64,000 bases of DNA from Candidatus Vicinibacter affinis (GTDB taxonomy: Bacteria > Bacteroidota > Bacteroidia > Chitinophagales > Saprospiraceae): contig JADJNH010000005.1 of assembly GCA_016714365.1 (NCBI GenBank), forward strand, positions 3,076,501 through 3,140,500. Reading direction: 5' to 3'. The notes under the pieces were generated by a model. It did not search any database. It was given only the letters and a program-made list of their open reading frames with translations, and was not told the origin of the DNA. Numbering within the stretch: position 1 is the stretch's first letter; the number at the start of each line of letters is the position of its first letter. The translations under genes and the position numbers were made by a program. Below, one piece after another: positions 35,142 through 44,923 of this stretch.

Positions 35142-35223
35142 GCGGATGTGGTGAAACTGGCAGACACGCTAGACTTAGGATCTAGTGCCGAAAGGTGTGT
35201 GGGTTCGACCCCCTCCATCCGCA
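35142..35223 (+). tRNA. tRNA-Leu(UAG)
   Basis: Class II tRNA: acceptor GCGGATG (35142-35148) pairs with CATCCGC (35216-35222), discriminator A. The D arm is GTG/CAC, and anticodon stem CTAGA/TCTAG with loop CTTAGGA gives anticodon TAG. The variable arm is GCC-GAAA-GGT-like. The T stem GTGGG/CCCTC has one T-T mismatch. CCA is not encoded. It precedes tig by 78 bp. Confidence 0.94.
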
Positions 35224-35301
35224 CTTTCTTCAATCTATTGTTCTTTTTCTTAGAACAATTTTAGTGGTCAATCCTTTATTTAGTTTACTAATCAATACTT
35301 C

Positions 35302-36714
35302 ATGAATATTAGTCTGAAGACATTAGCCCCTCAGCATGGGCAGTTGCAAATTTCCATTGAACAGGGAGATTACTTTCCTAAAGTCCAGGAAGAGCTTAAA
35401 AAGATACGCAAGACAGCCCATATTAAAGGCTTTCGCCATGGTGCCGTTCCAGAGAGTGTAGTCAAGAAACTTTACGGACCCGGTATCGAAGCGGAGGTAT
35501 TGAATAAAATGGTAAATGAGCTGATTGAAAAATATCAGAAAGAGAACAACACGCAATTTCTCGGAGATTTACTTCCACTTCCAGAATTGAGCAGTCCTGC
35601 GGATGGAACTGTTACCAACCATGAATTCTTCTTTGAAGTTGGCATTGCCCCTGAGGCGGATGTTGCCGGAGCTTTGTCAAAAATCCAATTGGATAAAAAC
35701 AAAATAATTCTTGAAGATGCGGTGGTGGAGGACGAGCTTAGCCATTTGAAAAACCAATATGGGACGCTCAGTGAAATTAAAGGACCTATCGTAAGGGGTG
35801 ACTTGATAGAGTTAAATGCTACTGAGTTACTGGATGGTCAGGCCAAGCAGGATGGAATCAATACAAGTTTCTCCCTGATGGTTGATGACACCCTCGCTGA
35901 TGAGGTGCTGGATGAACTTACAGGCAAAAACGTTGAAGAATTAATCAGATTTAACATCAGAAGTGTTGAAAAAAATCTGGATGAAAAAACCATCCGAAAA
36001 TATTTTCTAAAACTGGAAGATAAAGACGATCGTGCATTCGAAGATATGTTTGAAGGCCAGATCAGTAAAATTTCAAGGAAGCAGGCTGCAGAGTTAGGAC
36101 CTGACTTGTATGCAAAGGCATTTGGCCCTAATCACACCATTCAGTCTGAAGATGATTTGCGTTCTGAACTCAAGAAGAATTTATCCGCTTACTATGAAAA
36201 GGAATGTGATAAAATTGTTGAAATTGAATTGATCAAAAAATTGAACGCCGAATTAAATCTTCATTTTCCTGATGACTTTTTAAAAAAGTGGTTGTCGCTC
36301 AGTTTTGAAGAGTGGTCGAAAAAATCCAAGAGTCAGTTTGATCACGACTTGATACATTTTAAAGAAGGCCTGAGTTGGCAGATGATTCGCAACAATGTTA
36401 TCCAAAATCAGCAAATACAAATCCATTATGAAGATTTGGTAGATGCAGTCATTAATCAGTTCAAATCTTCCTATCCGGGACTTAATTTCTCTGATGACCA
36501 ATGGAAAGACATTGCGGCCAACACTTTGAAGGATAAAGAAAAAGCCAATGAATTTTATACCAATGCCTTGAATGATAAAACCTTTCAATGGTTACGAGAT
36601 CATGCAACCATCACTGAAAAAGAAATTAGTCTGGAAGATTTCAGATCGTTGGTTAAAAAACTGAATGAGCACAATCATGAGCACCATGAACATCATCACG
36701 AGCATGAGCATTGA
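35302..36714 (+). CDS. tig: Trigger factor
   Basis: A ribosome-associated chaperone of 470 residues. The N-terminal ribosome-binding domain includes KIRKTAHIKGFRHGAVPESVVKKLYG, equivalent to the GFRxGKxP signature though with HGAVP. The middle PPIase-like region is short and poorly conserved, as in other Bacteroidota. The helical C-terminal domain follows (about 260-450). The last 14 residues contain nine His interspersed with Glu, a possible metal-binding tail not usual for the family. It heads the classic tig-clpP-clpX block: clpP starts 46 bp later. Confidence 0.92.
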   Translation: MNISLKTLAPQHGQLQISIEQGDYFPKVQEELKKIRKTAHIKGFRHGAVPESVVKKLYGPGIEAEVLNKMVNELIEKYQKENNTQFLGDLLPLPELSSPADGTVTNHEFFFEVGIAPEADVAGALSKIQLDKNKIILEDAVVEDELSHLKNQYGTLSEIKGPIVRGDLIELNATELLDGQAKQDGINTSFSLMVDDTLADEVLDELTGKNVEELIRFNIRSVEKNLDEKTIRKYFLKLEDKDDRAFEDMFEGQISKISRKQAAELGPDLYAKAFGPNHTIQSEDDLRSELKKNLSAYYEKECDKIVEIELIKKLNAELNLHFPDDFLKKWLSLSFEEWSKKSKSQFDHDLIHFKEGLSWQMIRNNVIQNQQIQIHYEDLVDAVINQFKSSYPGLNFSDDQWKDIAANTLKDKEKANEFYTNALNDKTFQWLRDHATITEKEISLEDFRSLVKKLNEHNHEHHEHHHEHEH

Positions 36715-36760
36715 TCATTGTCGAGAATTTTTTTTATAAATTATTAAACAGCCATAAACT

Positions 36761-37450
36761 ATGTTTCCTAAAGATGAATTTCAGAAATTTGCTACCAAAC
36801 ACATGGGACTTTCATCCATGCACTTGGAAAAATATATGCATAACAGCATCCCCAATATTACAGGATTTACGCCTACTGTAATTGAAGAAAGGTCCATGAA
36901 TATTGTTGGAATGGATGTTTTTTCCCGTCTGATGATGGACCGGATCATTTTTATGGGGGTTCCTGTGAATGATTATGTAGCCAATGTCATTCAAGCCCAG
37001 CTTTTATTTTTAGATTCTGTGGATGCCAGGCGAGATATACAAATGTATTTAAACAGTCCCGGAGGATCCGTAATTGATGGATTAGGGATCTATGATACCA
37101 TGCAATATGTTAATCCGGATGTTGCCACTATATGTACCGGATTGGCGGCCTCCATGGGTGCCGTATTACTTTGTGCAGGCACTAAAGGAAAGAGAACCTG
37201 CCTTAAACACAGCAGGGTCATGATTCATCAGCCATCGGGCGGTATGCAAGGACAATTTACAGACATGGAAATTTCCTACAACCTTATCAAATCCATGAAG
37301 AAAGAGTTGTACGAAATTATGGCTCATCATACAGGGCAATCTGCAGAACGCATTGAAAGTGATTGCGATCGTGACAATTGGATGTCTGCTGAAGAGGCAA
37401 AAGCTTATGGAATTGTAGATGAAGTGTTAGTCAGAACCAAAGCTAAATAA
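36761..37450 (+). CDS. clpP: ATP-dependent Clp protease proteolytic subunit
   Basis: A 229-residue serine protease forming the ClpP barrel. The catalytic triad is Ser131 ([11 protein letters not shown]), His156 (MIHQPSGG) and Asp205 ([12 protein letters not shown]), with the same spacing as in E. coli (25 and 49 residues). [17 protein letters not shown] is the substrate-binding strand. The N-terminal extension of about 35 residues is probably a propeptide. It is separated from clpX by 1 bp, so the pair is co-expressed. Confidence 0.97.
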   Translation: MFPKDEFQKFATKHMGLSSMHLEKYMHNSIPNITGFTPTVIEERSMNIVGMDVFSRLMMDRIIFMGVPVNDYVANVIQAQLLFLDSVDARRDIQMYLNSPGGSVIDGLGIYDTMQYVNPDVATICTGLAASMGAVLLCAGTKGKRTCLKHSRVMIHQPSGGMQGQFTDMEISYNLIKSMKKELYEIMAHHTGQSAERIESDCDRDNWMSAEEAKAYGIVDEVLVRTKAK

Positions 37451-37451
37451 A

Positions 37452-38690
37452 ATGGCTAAATCGGTTAAAGAAAAGGAACAAACCTGTTCCTTTTGCGGAA
37501 GAGAACGCAAGGAAGTATTGGTTCTGGTGCAGGGTGATGAAGTGGCCATTTGTGAATCCTGTGCGATGCAGGCAAATAAAATTATTGAAGAAGAATTAGG
37601 CAGTCCTGGCAAGGGAAAGAAAAAGAAATTTTCCCTTCCGAAAAATTTTAATCCAAGACGTGTTAAAGAATTTTTAGATCAATATGTAATCGGACAGGAA
37701 GCTGCTAAAAAAATCCTTTCCGTCGCGGTATACAACCATTATAAAAGACTCAGCATTACCGGGCAAGATGATGTTGAAATAGAAAAATCAAATGTATTGT
37801 TTGTCGGCCCCACCGGTTCGGGTAAAACACTCATGGCCAAGAGCCTCGCAAAACTTCTTGATGTGCCATTTGCCATTGTAGATGCTACCTCCTTTACAGA
37901 AGCGGGCTATGTAGGAGAAGATGTGGAGGGAATGCTGAGCAGACTGCTCCAGTCATGCAACTATGATATTGAAACCGCAGAACGCGGCATCATTTATATT
38001 GATGAAATGGATAAGATTGCTCGCAAAGGAGAAAACGCATCCATTACACGTGATGTCTCCGGAGAAGGTGTGCAGCAAGCCATGCTTAAAATTCTTGAAG
38101 GAGCAGATGTAAATGTCCCCCCTGCCGGAGGGAGAAAGCATCCTGAACAACAGTTCTTAAAAGTCAATACCCGCAATATTCTTTTTATTTGTGGCGGGGC
38201 ATTTGATGGGTTGGACCGGATTATTTCAAGAAGGCTGAATACCAATGTCATCGGTTATCAGCAGACTGCGGATAATGAAAACATTAAAGATCACCTCATC
38301 AGTCATGTGACTCATCAGGATTTGAAAAAATTCGGTATCATCCCCGAACTTTTGGGCCGATTACCTGTGCTGGCCTATTTGGAAGAACTGGATAAAGCTG
38401 CATTTATTGAAATCTTGACCAAACCCAAGAATGCATTGCTGAAACAATACAGCCGATTAATGGCCCTGGATCAAATTGAGTTGGAGTTTACACAGGATGC
38501 CCTGGAACTGATTGCAGATTATGCGATCGAACATAAATTGGGTGCCAGAGGTCTGAGGACTATTTGTGAATCCATTTTGCGGGATGCCATGTTTGATTTA
38601 CCTAGTGAGGAATCAGCTCAAAAATTAGTCATCAATGGTAATTTTGTGCATCATCAATTGGATCGATCCCAAAGCAAAAGGTCTGCCTAG
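37452..38690 (+). CDS. clpX: ATP-dependent Clp protease ATP-binding subunit
   Basis: A 412-residue AAA+ unfoldase. The N-terminal zinc domain has Cys12, Cys15, Cys34 and Cys37 (C-x2-C-x18-C-x2-C). Walker A GPTGSGKT is at 119-126, the pore loop is GYVGEDVE, Walker B is [11 protein letters not shown], and the second pore loop is GGRKHPEQ. Sensor 2 is in LGARGLRTI. At the position of the ClpP-docking IGF tripeptide the sequence reads IGY, a conservative change. It unfolds tagged proteins for ClpP, encoded 1 bp upstream. Confidence 0.97.
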   Translation: MAKSVKEKEQTCSFCGRERKEVLVLVQGDEVAICESCAMQANKIIEEELGSPGKGKKKKFSLPKNFNPRRVKEFLDQYVIGQEAAKKILSVAVYNHYKRLSITGQDDVEIEKSNVLFVGPTGSGKTLMAKSLAKLLDVPFAIVDATSFTEAGYVGEDVEGMLSRLLQSCNYDIETAERGIIYIDEMDKIARKGENASITRDVSGEGVQQAMLKILEGADVNVPPAGGRKHPEQQFLKVNTRNILFICGGAFDGLDRIISRRLNTNVIGYQQTADNENIKDHLISHVTHQDLKKFGIIPELLGRLPVLAYLEELDKAAFIEILTKPKNALLKQYSRLMALDQIELEFTQDALELIADYAIEHKLGARGLRTICESILRDAMFDLPSEESAQKLVINGNFVHHQLDRSQSKRSA

Positions 38691-38867
38691 GCAACCTTGA
38701 AAGCGCCAAATCATCCTTCACTTTATGTTTTTTCAAAGATATATATATTATTAATATTATATATATATAATTTTATATTTAAAATTAACTCAGTTAACAT
38801 AGTATATATTTTGACTTATCCATATATTGCATAAAATTATTTCTTCAAACATTTAAAAATCAAAATT

Positions 38868-39233
38868 ATGCAAGCAATTACCGGATTAGGCAAATATCTT
38901 TTTGCCATCCCCATGTTGGTCTTTGGGGTTTTTCATTTTCTAGGAGCGGATGCCATGGCAGGTATGGCCCCTTTCGGAGGGAAAATAATCATCTACTTAA
39001 CAGGCACATGTTTAATTTTATTTGCCATCAGTGTTTTTCTTGGAAAGTACGATAAGCTGGCAGCAGTGTTACTTGCTGTGATGTTATTCCTGTTTGTGTT
39101 TTTGTTGCACTTAGGAGGTTTTACAAATCAGGAACAACCTGCCACCTCGATGTTTTTAAAAGATCTTTCATTGGCCGGTGCTGCTCTTATGTATGCACAT
39201 TCAGTAGCAAAAGACAACTCAATTATCGGTTAA
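38868..39233 (+). CDS. DoxX-like small membrane protein
   Basis: A 121-residue inner-membrane protein with four hydrophobic helices: FAIPMLVFGVFHFLGADAM, IIIYLTGTCLILFAISVFLG, LAAVLLAVMLFLFVFLLHLGG and the C-terminal LSLAGAALMYAHSVA. The order and GVFHF start fit DoxX/DUF4267-like proteins. The function is unknown; homologues are sometimes linked to oxidative stress. It is monocistronic, with 177 bp upstream (an A+T palindrome near 38750) and a strong terminator 20 bp after its stop. Confidence 0.72.
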   Translation: MQAITGLGKYLFAIPMLVFGVFHFLGADAMAGMAPFGGKIIIYLTGTCLILFAISVFLGKYDKLAAVLLAVMLFLFVFLLHLGGFTNQEQPATSMFLKDLSLAGAALMYAHSVAKDNSIIG

Positions 39234-39252
39234 ATTATAAATTCATTCAAAG

Positions 39253-39285
39253 AAAAGGAGCAGATTTTTCTGCTCCTTTTTATTT
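39253..39285 (+). terminator. Rho-independent terminator of the DoxX-like gene
   Basis: AAAAGGAGCAGA (39253-39264), TTTT loop, TCTGCTCCTTTT (39269-39280): a perfect 12-bp stem followed by more T residues. Confidence 0.93.
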
Positions 39286-39316
39286 TATTAATGACTAATC
39301 TTGCAATAAAAATAAA

Positions 39317-40090
39317 TTGAAAATCGGTTTAGAAATTTCCTACGATGGTACGTCTTATTTTGGTTGGCAAAAACAAACCGGCGGCGGCACTGTTCAGCAA
39401 GTTATCGAAGAAAAGTTAAGTATACTCTCTGGCATAAAAATAGATGTGATCGGTTGTGGAAGAACGGACACCGGAGTGCATGCCAGTCAATTTTACTTAC
39501 ATACGGAAATGGAAGAATCCCTGCAGGAGAAAATAAAATTGTACCACCTTAATTCACTTTTACCCTGGAACATTTCCGTCAATAGAATTTTTAGAACAGG
39601 GGAAAATTTTCATTCCAGATTTGATGCAAATAGAAGAAAATACATTTACAGATTAAGGACCCGAAAAAATCCATTTCACCGAAATTATTGCTATCAATTT
39701 TTACATGAAAGTCGTATTCAACTGGATAGGTTGGAAGAAGTTGCCGCGCTGATTTTACAAACGAATGATTTTTCTGCTTTTACCAAATCGAATTCAGGGC
39801 TGAATCATTTTGAATGTCAAATACATGAATCCAAATGGCTCAATCCTGAGCCCGGAGTTTTTGAATATCACATTGCAGCGAATAGATTTGTTCGTGGCAT
39901 GGTGCGGCTGATTGTTGGATCTTGTTTGAATTATTCATTGGAGAAAATCAGTCTCGACACCATTGGTGCTCAGATCCAGGCTAAAAAACAAATAGATAAA
40001 AGCTGGAGTGTGCCTGCCCAAGGACTTACTTTAGTGGAGGTAGATTATCCGGAAGCTGTTAAATCATTATGGATTGATTTCGGGATATAA
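39317..40090 (+). CDS. truA: tRNA pseudouridine(38-40) synthase
   Basis: A 257-residue enzyme modifying the anticodon arm of tRNAs. The start codon is TTG, placed so that the protein begins with the family start [19 protein letters not shown]. The catalytic Asp lies in [17 protein letters not shown]. Further motifs are [22 protein letters not shown] and [16 protein letters not shown]. Its last 24 bases overlap the end of glyA on the opposite strand. Confidence 0.95.
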   Translation: MKIGLEISYDGTSYFGWQKQTGGGTVQQVIEEKLSILSGIKIDVIGCGRTDTGVHASQFYLHTEMEESLQEKIKLYHLNSLLPWNISVNRIFRTGENFHSRFDANRRKYIYRLRTRKNPFHRNYCYQFLHESRIQLDRLEEVAALILQTNDFSAFTKSNSGLNHFECQIHESKWLNPEPGVFEYHIAANRFVRGMVRLIVGSCLNYSLEKISLDTIGAQIQAKKQIDKSWSVPAQGLTLVEVDYPEAVKSLWIDFGI

Positions 40091-41353
40091 TGGATAGTCC
40101 TTCATAAATTTATTAATCTCAACTTTGAGCTTTTCAATAAATCCTGCATCAGACTTTTTAGATAATATTTCATCCATCCAATGAGCCACCTGGACAAATT
40201 CATTTTCTTTAAAACCTCTGGAAGTCATGGCAGGTGTTCCCAACCTAATCCCTGACGTCGTCATGGGTGGTTGAGGGTCGAATGGAATCATATTTTTATT
40301 GGTGGTAATATCTGCACGTATCCATAACTCTTCAGCCTCTTTACCTGTAACGCCTTTATTTCTAAGATCCAACAGGAACAAATGATTGTCTGTTCCTCCA
40401 GACACAATCTGGTATCCGAGTTCTAAAAATGTTTTTGCAAATGCCTGTGCATTGCTGATGACTTGTTGTGAATAAGTCTTAAAGGTCGGCTCTAGCGCTT
40501 CTCCAAAAGCAATTGCCTTTGCTGCTATTATATGTTCTAACGGGCCACCCTGAGTACCCGGAAAAACTCCACTATTTAATATGGAAGAAAAAGGTAACAG
40601 CTTTCCCTTTTTATCAGTTTTACCAATGAGATTGGGAATGTCCTTCCCCATAAGAATAATTCCACCTCTAGGGCCTCGTAAAGTTTTATGTGTAGTAGAA
40701 GTAACAATATGACAATGAGGTATTGGATCGTTGAGCAATTTGCTGGCTATTAATCCAGCAGGATGAGCTACATCCGCCATTAGAATTGCGCCCACTTCAT
40801 CCGCAATGGCTCTAAAAGCCTTGTAATCCCAGTCTCTGGAATAGGCGGATGCCCCACAAATAATGAGCTTTGGTTTATTGGCGAGAGCGGTTTCTCGTAC
40901 AGTTTCCATATTAACTCTGCCGGTCTCCTCTTCCACCCCGTAGCTAACAACCTTGTAATACTTTCCACTCATATTAACCGGTGAGCCATGGGTAAGATGC
41001 CCGCCATGAGCAAGATTTAGGCCCATTATGGTGTCACCGGGATTTAGCAGGGCAATTTGAACAGCCGCGTTGGCCTGTGCGCCAGAATGGGGTTGAACAT
41101 TGGCGTATTCTGCCCCAAAAAGTTTACAAAGTCTGGTTCTGGCCAAGTCTTCCACTTCATCCACCACTTCGCAGCCTCCATAATATCTTTTTCCGGGATA
41201 ACCTTCTGCATATTTATTGGTGAGCCAGGAGCCCATTGACTGAACTACCTGCAGACTTGCAAAATTCTCCGATGCGATTAACTCAATGCCATGTCTTTGT
41301 CTGTGGAGCTCTTTGTAAAGCAATGACTCGACTTGTTTATCCTTCAGTACCAT
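40067..41353 (-). CDS. glyA: Serine hydroxymethyltransferase
   Basis: A PLP enzyme of 428 residues interconverting serine and glycine with tetrahydrofolate. ATG at 41353 is preferred over an in-frame TTG at 41368, because a promoter -7 box (41370-41377) would put the RNA start beyond the latter. Motifs: [47 protein letters not shown], and the PLP Lys in [15 protein letters not shown]. All catalytic regions are intact. The 3' end overlaps truA by 24 bp in convergent orientation. It feeds FolD with one-carbon units. Confidence 0.96.
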   Translation of the reverse strand: MVLKDKQVESLLYKELHRQRHGIELIASENFASLQVVQSMGSWLTNKYAEGYPGKRYYGGCEVVDEVEDLARTRLCKLFGAEYANVQPHSGAQANAAVQIALLNPGDTIMGLNLAHGGHLTHGSPVNMSGKYYKVVSYGVEEETGRVNMETVRETALANKPKLIICGASAYSRDWDYKAFRAIADEVGAILMADVAHPAGLIASKLLNDPIPHCHIVTSTTHKTLRGPRGGIILMGKDIPNLIGKTDKKGKLLPFSSILNSGVFPGTQGGPLEHIIAAKAIAFGEALEPTFKTYSQQVISNAQAFAKTFLELGYQIVSGGTDNHLFLLDLRNKGVTGKEAEELWIRADITTNKNMIPFDPQPPMTTSGIRLGTPAMTSRGFKENEFVQVAHWMDEILSKKSDAGFIEKLKVEINKFMKDYPLYPEINP

Positions 41354-41369
41354 AGTTGATTTGTTCAAC

Positions 41370-41377
41370 CAAAAGTA
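41370..41377 (-). promoter_or_regulatory. -7 box for glyA
   Basis: TACTTTTG on the - strand (CAAAAGTA on +) matches TAnnTTTG. No good -33 TTTG is present at the right distance. Its position, 16 bp from the ATG at 41353, supports that ATG as the start. Confidence 0.55.
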
Positions 41378-41546
41378 AAAGATTATCTTTAATCTGTTTG
41401 AAAAAGTAGGTGCTAATGTTAAAAAAGTAGTTGATCATCCATGAAAGATTGTCGTGAAAAATATTTATTCAGACCAATCCTGTTTAATTGAAAACAAATA
41501 CATTTAGAACATTTAATATACTAAAACCAAGAAAATCAATACCAAA

Positions 41547-42737
41547 TTAAAACTGAGGCATTATCATAAAATATTTTTTTACTGATGTCTGCAAGTGCTG
41601 CATATTGGGAATATTTGAAAAAGGGACCAGTTCCCCTTCCTTGGTTTTGATCAGAATCTCACCATCGTGTTGATTGTAAGGAATGAATTCAAAAGAATCT
41701 TGTCTTGTCTGCAATGCAAGATTATTAGACGAAAGAAAATCTTTACTATCTGCTCCAGTTTCTAACGGGTGATTTTCCAAAGGTCCATCCTGAATACGGA
41801 TTTTAAACAGCCTACGATTAATAAGTCCTTTTGCCAGATTTTGAATATTTGAAAATTTTGAATTCAAACAAGTTTTCAAAAGAAACCAAATATCCACATC
41901 ATCAATGTTGGTATAGTTTTCAATTAATTTTTTCCGACCTTGTATAGTAGTGTCAAATGCTGAGTTTTCCAAGAAATAATTCAAAGCCGGAGAAACAAAA
42001 GGTTTGTCTGTTGATTTTCTTACCAAATCCAAAAATAAAATCAGCATACTTTCTGCTGCCAGGGCTGTTTTATGCATGTATACCTGGAGGTACATAATTT
42101 TCCTGGACGTTAGAAATTTCTCAATTGAAAAAATAGCTTTCTCTTCAATTACTAACTGATTGTCTACAACGTCCATCATCAGAATCAACCGATCATAGCC
42201 AATGACTCCTTCCGCTACACCGGTAAAAAAACTATCCCTATTCAGGTAATCTAAGCGATCCATATCCAATTGACTGCTGATTAACTGCTGTAAAAAAGGT
42301 CTTGAATACTCATTCCTGAACAGTTTAATGGCAAGATCCAAAGCTCCATCAAACTCAAGATTCAGTTCTTCCATCATCATCACCGTCATTTCTTCATGAG
42401 GAACCGGTACTATCGTGTGTTCCAACACGTGAGAAAATGGTCCATGACCAATATCATGTAAGAGAATGGCAATTTGAGCAGCCTCAAATTCTTCTTTACT
42501 GATGGGAACACCTTTTAATCTCAAATTGTGCAATGCGCTGGTCATGAGATGATAGGCACCCAACGCATGATGAAATCTGGAGTGAACTGCGCCCGGATAA
42601 ATGTAATGAGACAACCCAAGTTGTTTGATCCTTTGCAGTCTCTGAAAATAAGGATGTTCTATTAAATTAAGTATAATACCTCTGGGTACTGTAATAAAAC
42701 CATATACCGGATCGTTGAAAATCTTAATTGATGACAA
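41547..42737 (-). CDS. HD-domain phosphohydrolase (dNTPase/SAMHD1-like)
   Basis: A 396-residue cytoplasmic protein. Metal-binding HD motifs are seen: HSRFHHALGAYHLM (His), ILLHDIGHGPFSHVLEH (HD, near 92), and the late SSQLDMDRLDYLNRDSFFTGV, which places the third Asp. This is the YwfO/SAMHD1-like family, some of which hydrolyse dNTPs. It diverges from porX across 150 bp. The substrate is not provable from sequence. Confidence 0.87.
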   Translation of the reverse strand: MSSIKIFNDPVYGFITVPRGIILNLIEHPYFQRLQRIKQLGLSHYIYPGAVHSRFHHALGAYHLMTSALHNLRLKGVPISKEEFEAAQIAILLHDIGHGPFSHVLEHTIVPVPHEEMTVMMMEELNLEFDGALDLAIKLFRNEYSRPFLQQLISSQLDMDRLDYLNRDSFFTGVAEGVIGYDRLILMMDVVDNQLVIEEKAIFSIEKFLTSRKIMYLQVYMHKTALAAESMLILFLDLVRKSTDKPFVSPALNYFLENSAFDTTIQGRKKLIENYTNIDDVDIWFLLKTCLNSKFSNIQNLAKGLINRRLFKIRIQDGPLENHPLETGADSKDFLSSNNLALQTRQDSFEFIPYNQHDGEILIKTKEGELVPFSNIPNMQHLQTSVKKYFMIMPQF

Positions 42738-42887
42738 TTGTTTCTTTTATAATTTAGAGTTGGTAAGATTCTGCTTGCATCAACCTCAAGCATTGCTTGT
42801 CAAAGATGCCTAAATTCGTGAACTATACCAAATACATCATATTATTTAATTCTATTTAACCAGCATACCGCACATATATAATAAAAC

Positions 42888-44453
42888 ATGGACAAGATCA
42901 AAATTTTATGGGCTGATGATGAGATGGAGCATTTAAAACCTCAGATTTTCTTTTTGGAAAAAAAGGGTTACAATATTAAAACGCTCTCAAACGGATTTGA
43001 TGCATTGGAACATCTTAAAGAAGATCCAAACTACGATATCATTTTTCTGGATGAATCGATGCCGGGTATCTCAGGCCTTGAGACACTGACTCAAATAAAA
43101 GCGAAAGGTTATTTGATGCCGGTTGTCATGGTGACTAAAAACGAGGCTGAGAATATTATGGAGGAAGCGATCGGTAGTCAAATTGCTGATTATCTGATCA
43201 AACCTGTAAATCCAAACCAATTGCTCTTGACGATTAAAAAATTGATTGACAACAAGCGGTTGGTTTCTGAAAAAAACAGTCTAGATTATCAGATTGCTTT
43301 TCGTCAACTGTTTATGGAAATTTCCGAAAAACAGAATTATGCTAGTTGGGTAGATCTCTACAAAAAGTTAATTCACTGGGAGCTTAAATTAGACCAATCC
43401 AATGATCCGCACATTCAGGACATCATGAACCAACAAAAAAAGGAAGCAAATGTAGAATTTTCAAAATTTATATTAAATACTTACACTTCCTGGTTTAAAA
43501 AAGATGCCGACGCCCCTACCATGTCGCACAATCTAATGGCGAATAAAGTATTTAAGCATTTGAATGACAAGTTGCCCACTTTTTTCATTTTGCTGGATAA
43601 TCTTAGATATGATCAATGGAGAATTATTGAACCTATTATTTCTGAAAAATTCAGAATTGAAGAGGAAGATTATTTCTACAGCATTTTGCCAACGACTACG
43701 CAATACAGTCGAAATTCAATATTTGCAGGCATGTTACCATCGGAAATTGAAAAGCTTTATCCTGATTGGTGGTTAAACGACAATGATGAAGGCGGTAAAA
43801 ATCTTAAGGAACCTGAGCTCATGAGTTCACAAATAAAAAGATTGATTAGACGGGACATCAAGCATGAATATATTAAAATTACGAATACCACAAAGGCCAA
43901 GCAATTGCTAGATCAGTCTATCAATTTATTGAATAATGAATTGACCGTTATTGTGTACAATTTTATAGACATGCTTTCACATGCAAGAACAGAAATGGAA
44001 GTATTGAAAGAGCTTGCATCGGATGAAATTGCCTATCGCTCGTTGACTAAAAGTTGGTTTCTTCATTCCCCTTTATGGGCTGCCTTGCAGAAGATTGCTG
44101 AACTGCCGGTGCAATTGATCATCACAACAGATCATGGTACCATTAGAGTTCAGGATCCTATACGAGTACTTGCTGATAAAGAAACTACTTCCAATCTTCG
44201 GTATAAGGTTGGAAAGAATTTAAGTTATGATAAGAAGGAAGTGCTGGAAATAAGAGAACCTCAAATGGTTGGTCTGCCAAGACCCAATTTATCGTCTACG
44301 TTTATTTTTGCGAAAGACAGGGGATATTTCCTGTATCCAAACAATTATGGTCACTTTCTGAATTACTACAAAAACACTTTCCAACATGGTGGAATTTCAA
44401 TGGAAGAAATGATCTGTCCAATCATTCGACTAAAGAGTAAAGTGATCACTTAG
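42888..44453 (+). CDS. porX: Response regulator with PglZ alkaline-phosphatase-like domain, PorX
   Basis: A 521-residue protein: a receiver domain (1-120) with acidic pocket Asp10-Asp11, phospho-acceptor Asp55 (IIFLDESMPG) and Lys in MVTKNEA; a helical linker; and a C-terminal PglZ-type domain (about 220-515) with FILLDNLRYDQW, YSRNSIFAGMLPSE, IVYNFIDMLSHAR and IITTDHGTIRVQ as metal and nucleophile sites. This architecture is PorX, which in Porphyromonas and Flavobacterium, with the histidine kinase PorY, controls T9SS genes. porY is not in the window. The many T9SS-tagged proteins nearby fit this role. Confidence 0.93.
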   Translation: MDKIKILWADDEMEHLKPQIFFLEKKGYNIKTLSNGFDALEHLKEDPNYDIIFLDESMPGISGLETLTQIKAKGYLMPVVMVTKNEAENIMEEAIGSQIADYLIKPVNPNQLLLTIKKLIDNKRLVSEKNSLDYQIAFRQLFMEISEKQNYASWVDLYKKLIHWELKLDQSNDPHIQDIMNQQKKEANVEFSKFILNTYTSWFKKDADAPTMSHNLMANKVFKHLNDKLPTFFILLDNLRYDQWRIIEPIISEKFRIEEEDYFYSILPTTTQYSRNSIFAGMLPSEIEKLYPDWWLNDNDEGGKNLKEPELMSSQIKRLIRRDIKHEYIKITNTTKAKQLLDQSINLLNNELTVIVYNFIDMLSHARTEMEVLKELASDEIAYRSLTKSWFLHSPLWAALQKIAELPVQLIITTDHGTIRVQDPIRVLADKETTSNLRYKVGKNLSYDKKEVLEIREPQMVGLPRPNLSSTFIFAKDRGYFLYPNNYGHFLNYYKNTFQHGGISMEEMICPIIRLKSKVIT

Positions 44454-44466
44454 CAGAAGGAATTCT

Positions 44467-44919
44467 TTATTCGGGTGAATTATTTTTTTGGGTGACTTTT
44501 TCAACCTGTGCCCTTAAAAAATCATAATGTTCTGAGTTGCATAAAAAATAAATCTTTTTGCCAAAAAAGGTTTTGTAATTAAATGTAATCCTTCCTACTG
44601 ATCTAAAAAAAAGTGATTTAACATGAAGGTCATTTACTTCACTGAAGGGTACTTTAATTGTTTTTAAGTAATTCGTAATGTACAGATAATTGGAATCTAT
44701 TTCAATTCTCTTAAGCCGAAGCAAAGTGAAGTAGATAATGGTACCAAATCCCAAAAACAAAATAAGGTAAACAATTTTAAGTAAAGAAGCAGAAGTAAAA
44801 CTGATGTCCTCTGCAGAACTCATCCACAAACCTAAACCCAGACTTCCAAAAAAAACCAACCAAAAAGTCGGTAAAAAAATCACAAAAAACAAAGTAGCAT
44901 TTGATGAAATCCTGTTCAT
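44467..44919 (-). CDS. Hypothetical membrane protein
   Basis: A 150-residue protein with two hydrophobic segments (LFFVIFLPTFWLVFFGSLGLGLW near 10-32 and ILKIVYLILFLGFGTIIYFTLL near 47-68), then a soluble beta-rich tail with YLYITNYLKTIKVPFSEVNDLHVK, a pattern seen in bacterial PH-like membrane proteins. Function not recognised. It starts 4 bp after the tatC stop and ends 13 bp from the porX stop (convergent). Confidence 0.65.
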   Translation of the reverse strand: MNRISSNATLFFVIFLPTFWLVFFGSLGLGLWMSSAEDISFTSASLLKIVYLILFLGFGTIIYFTLLRLKRIEIDSNYLYITNYLKTIKVPFSEVNDLHVKSLFFRSVGRITFNYKTFFGKKIYFLCNSEHYDFLRAQVEKVTQKNNSPE

Positions 44920-44923
44920 AGTA

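Noticed and set aside
38740..38790. Long A+T palindrome downstream of clpX
   Set aside because: Simple TA-rich sequence without a T-run at the correct side; probably low-complexity intergenic DNA rather than a terminator or operator.
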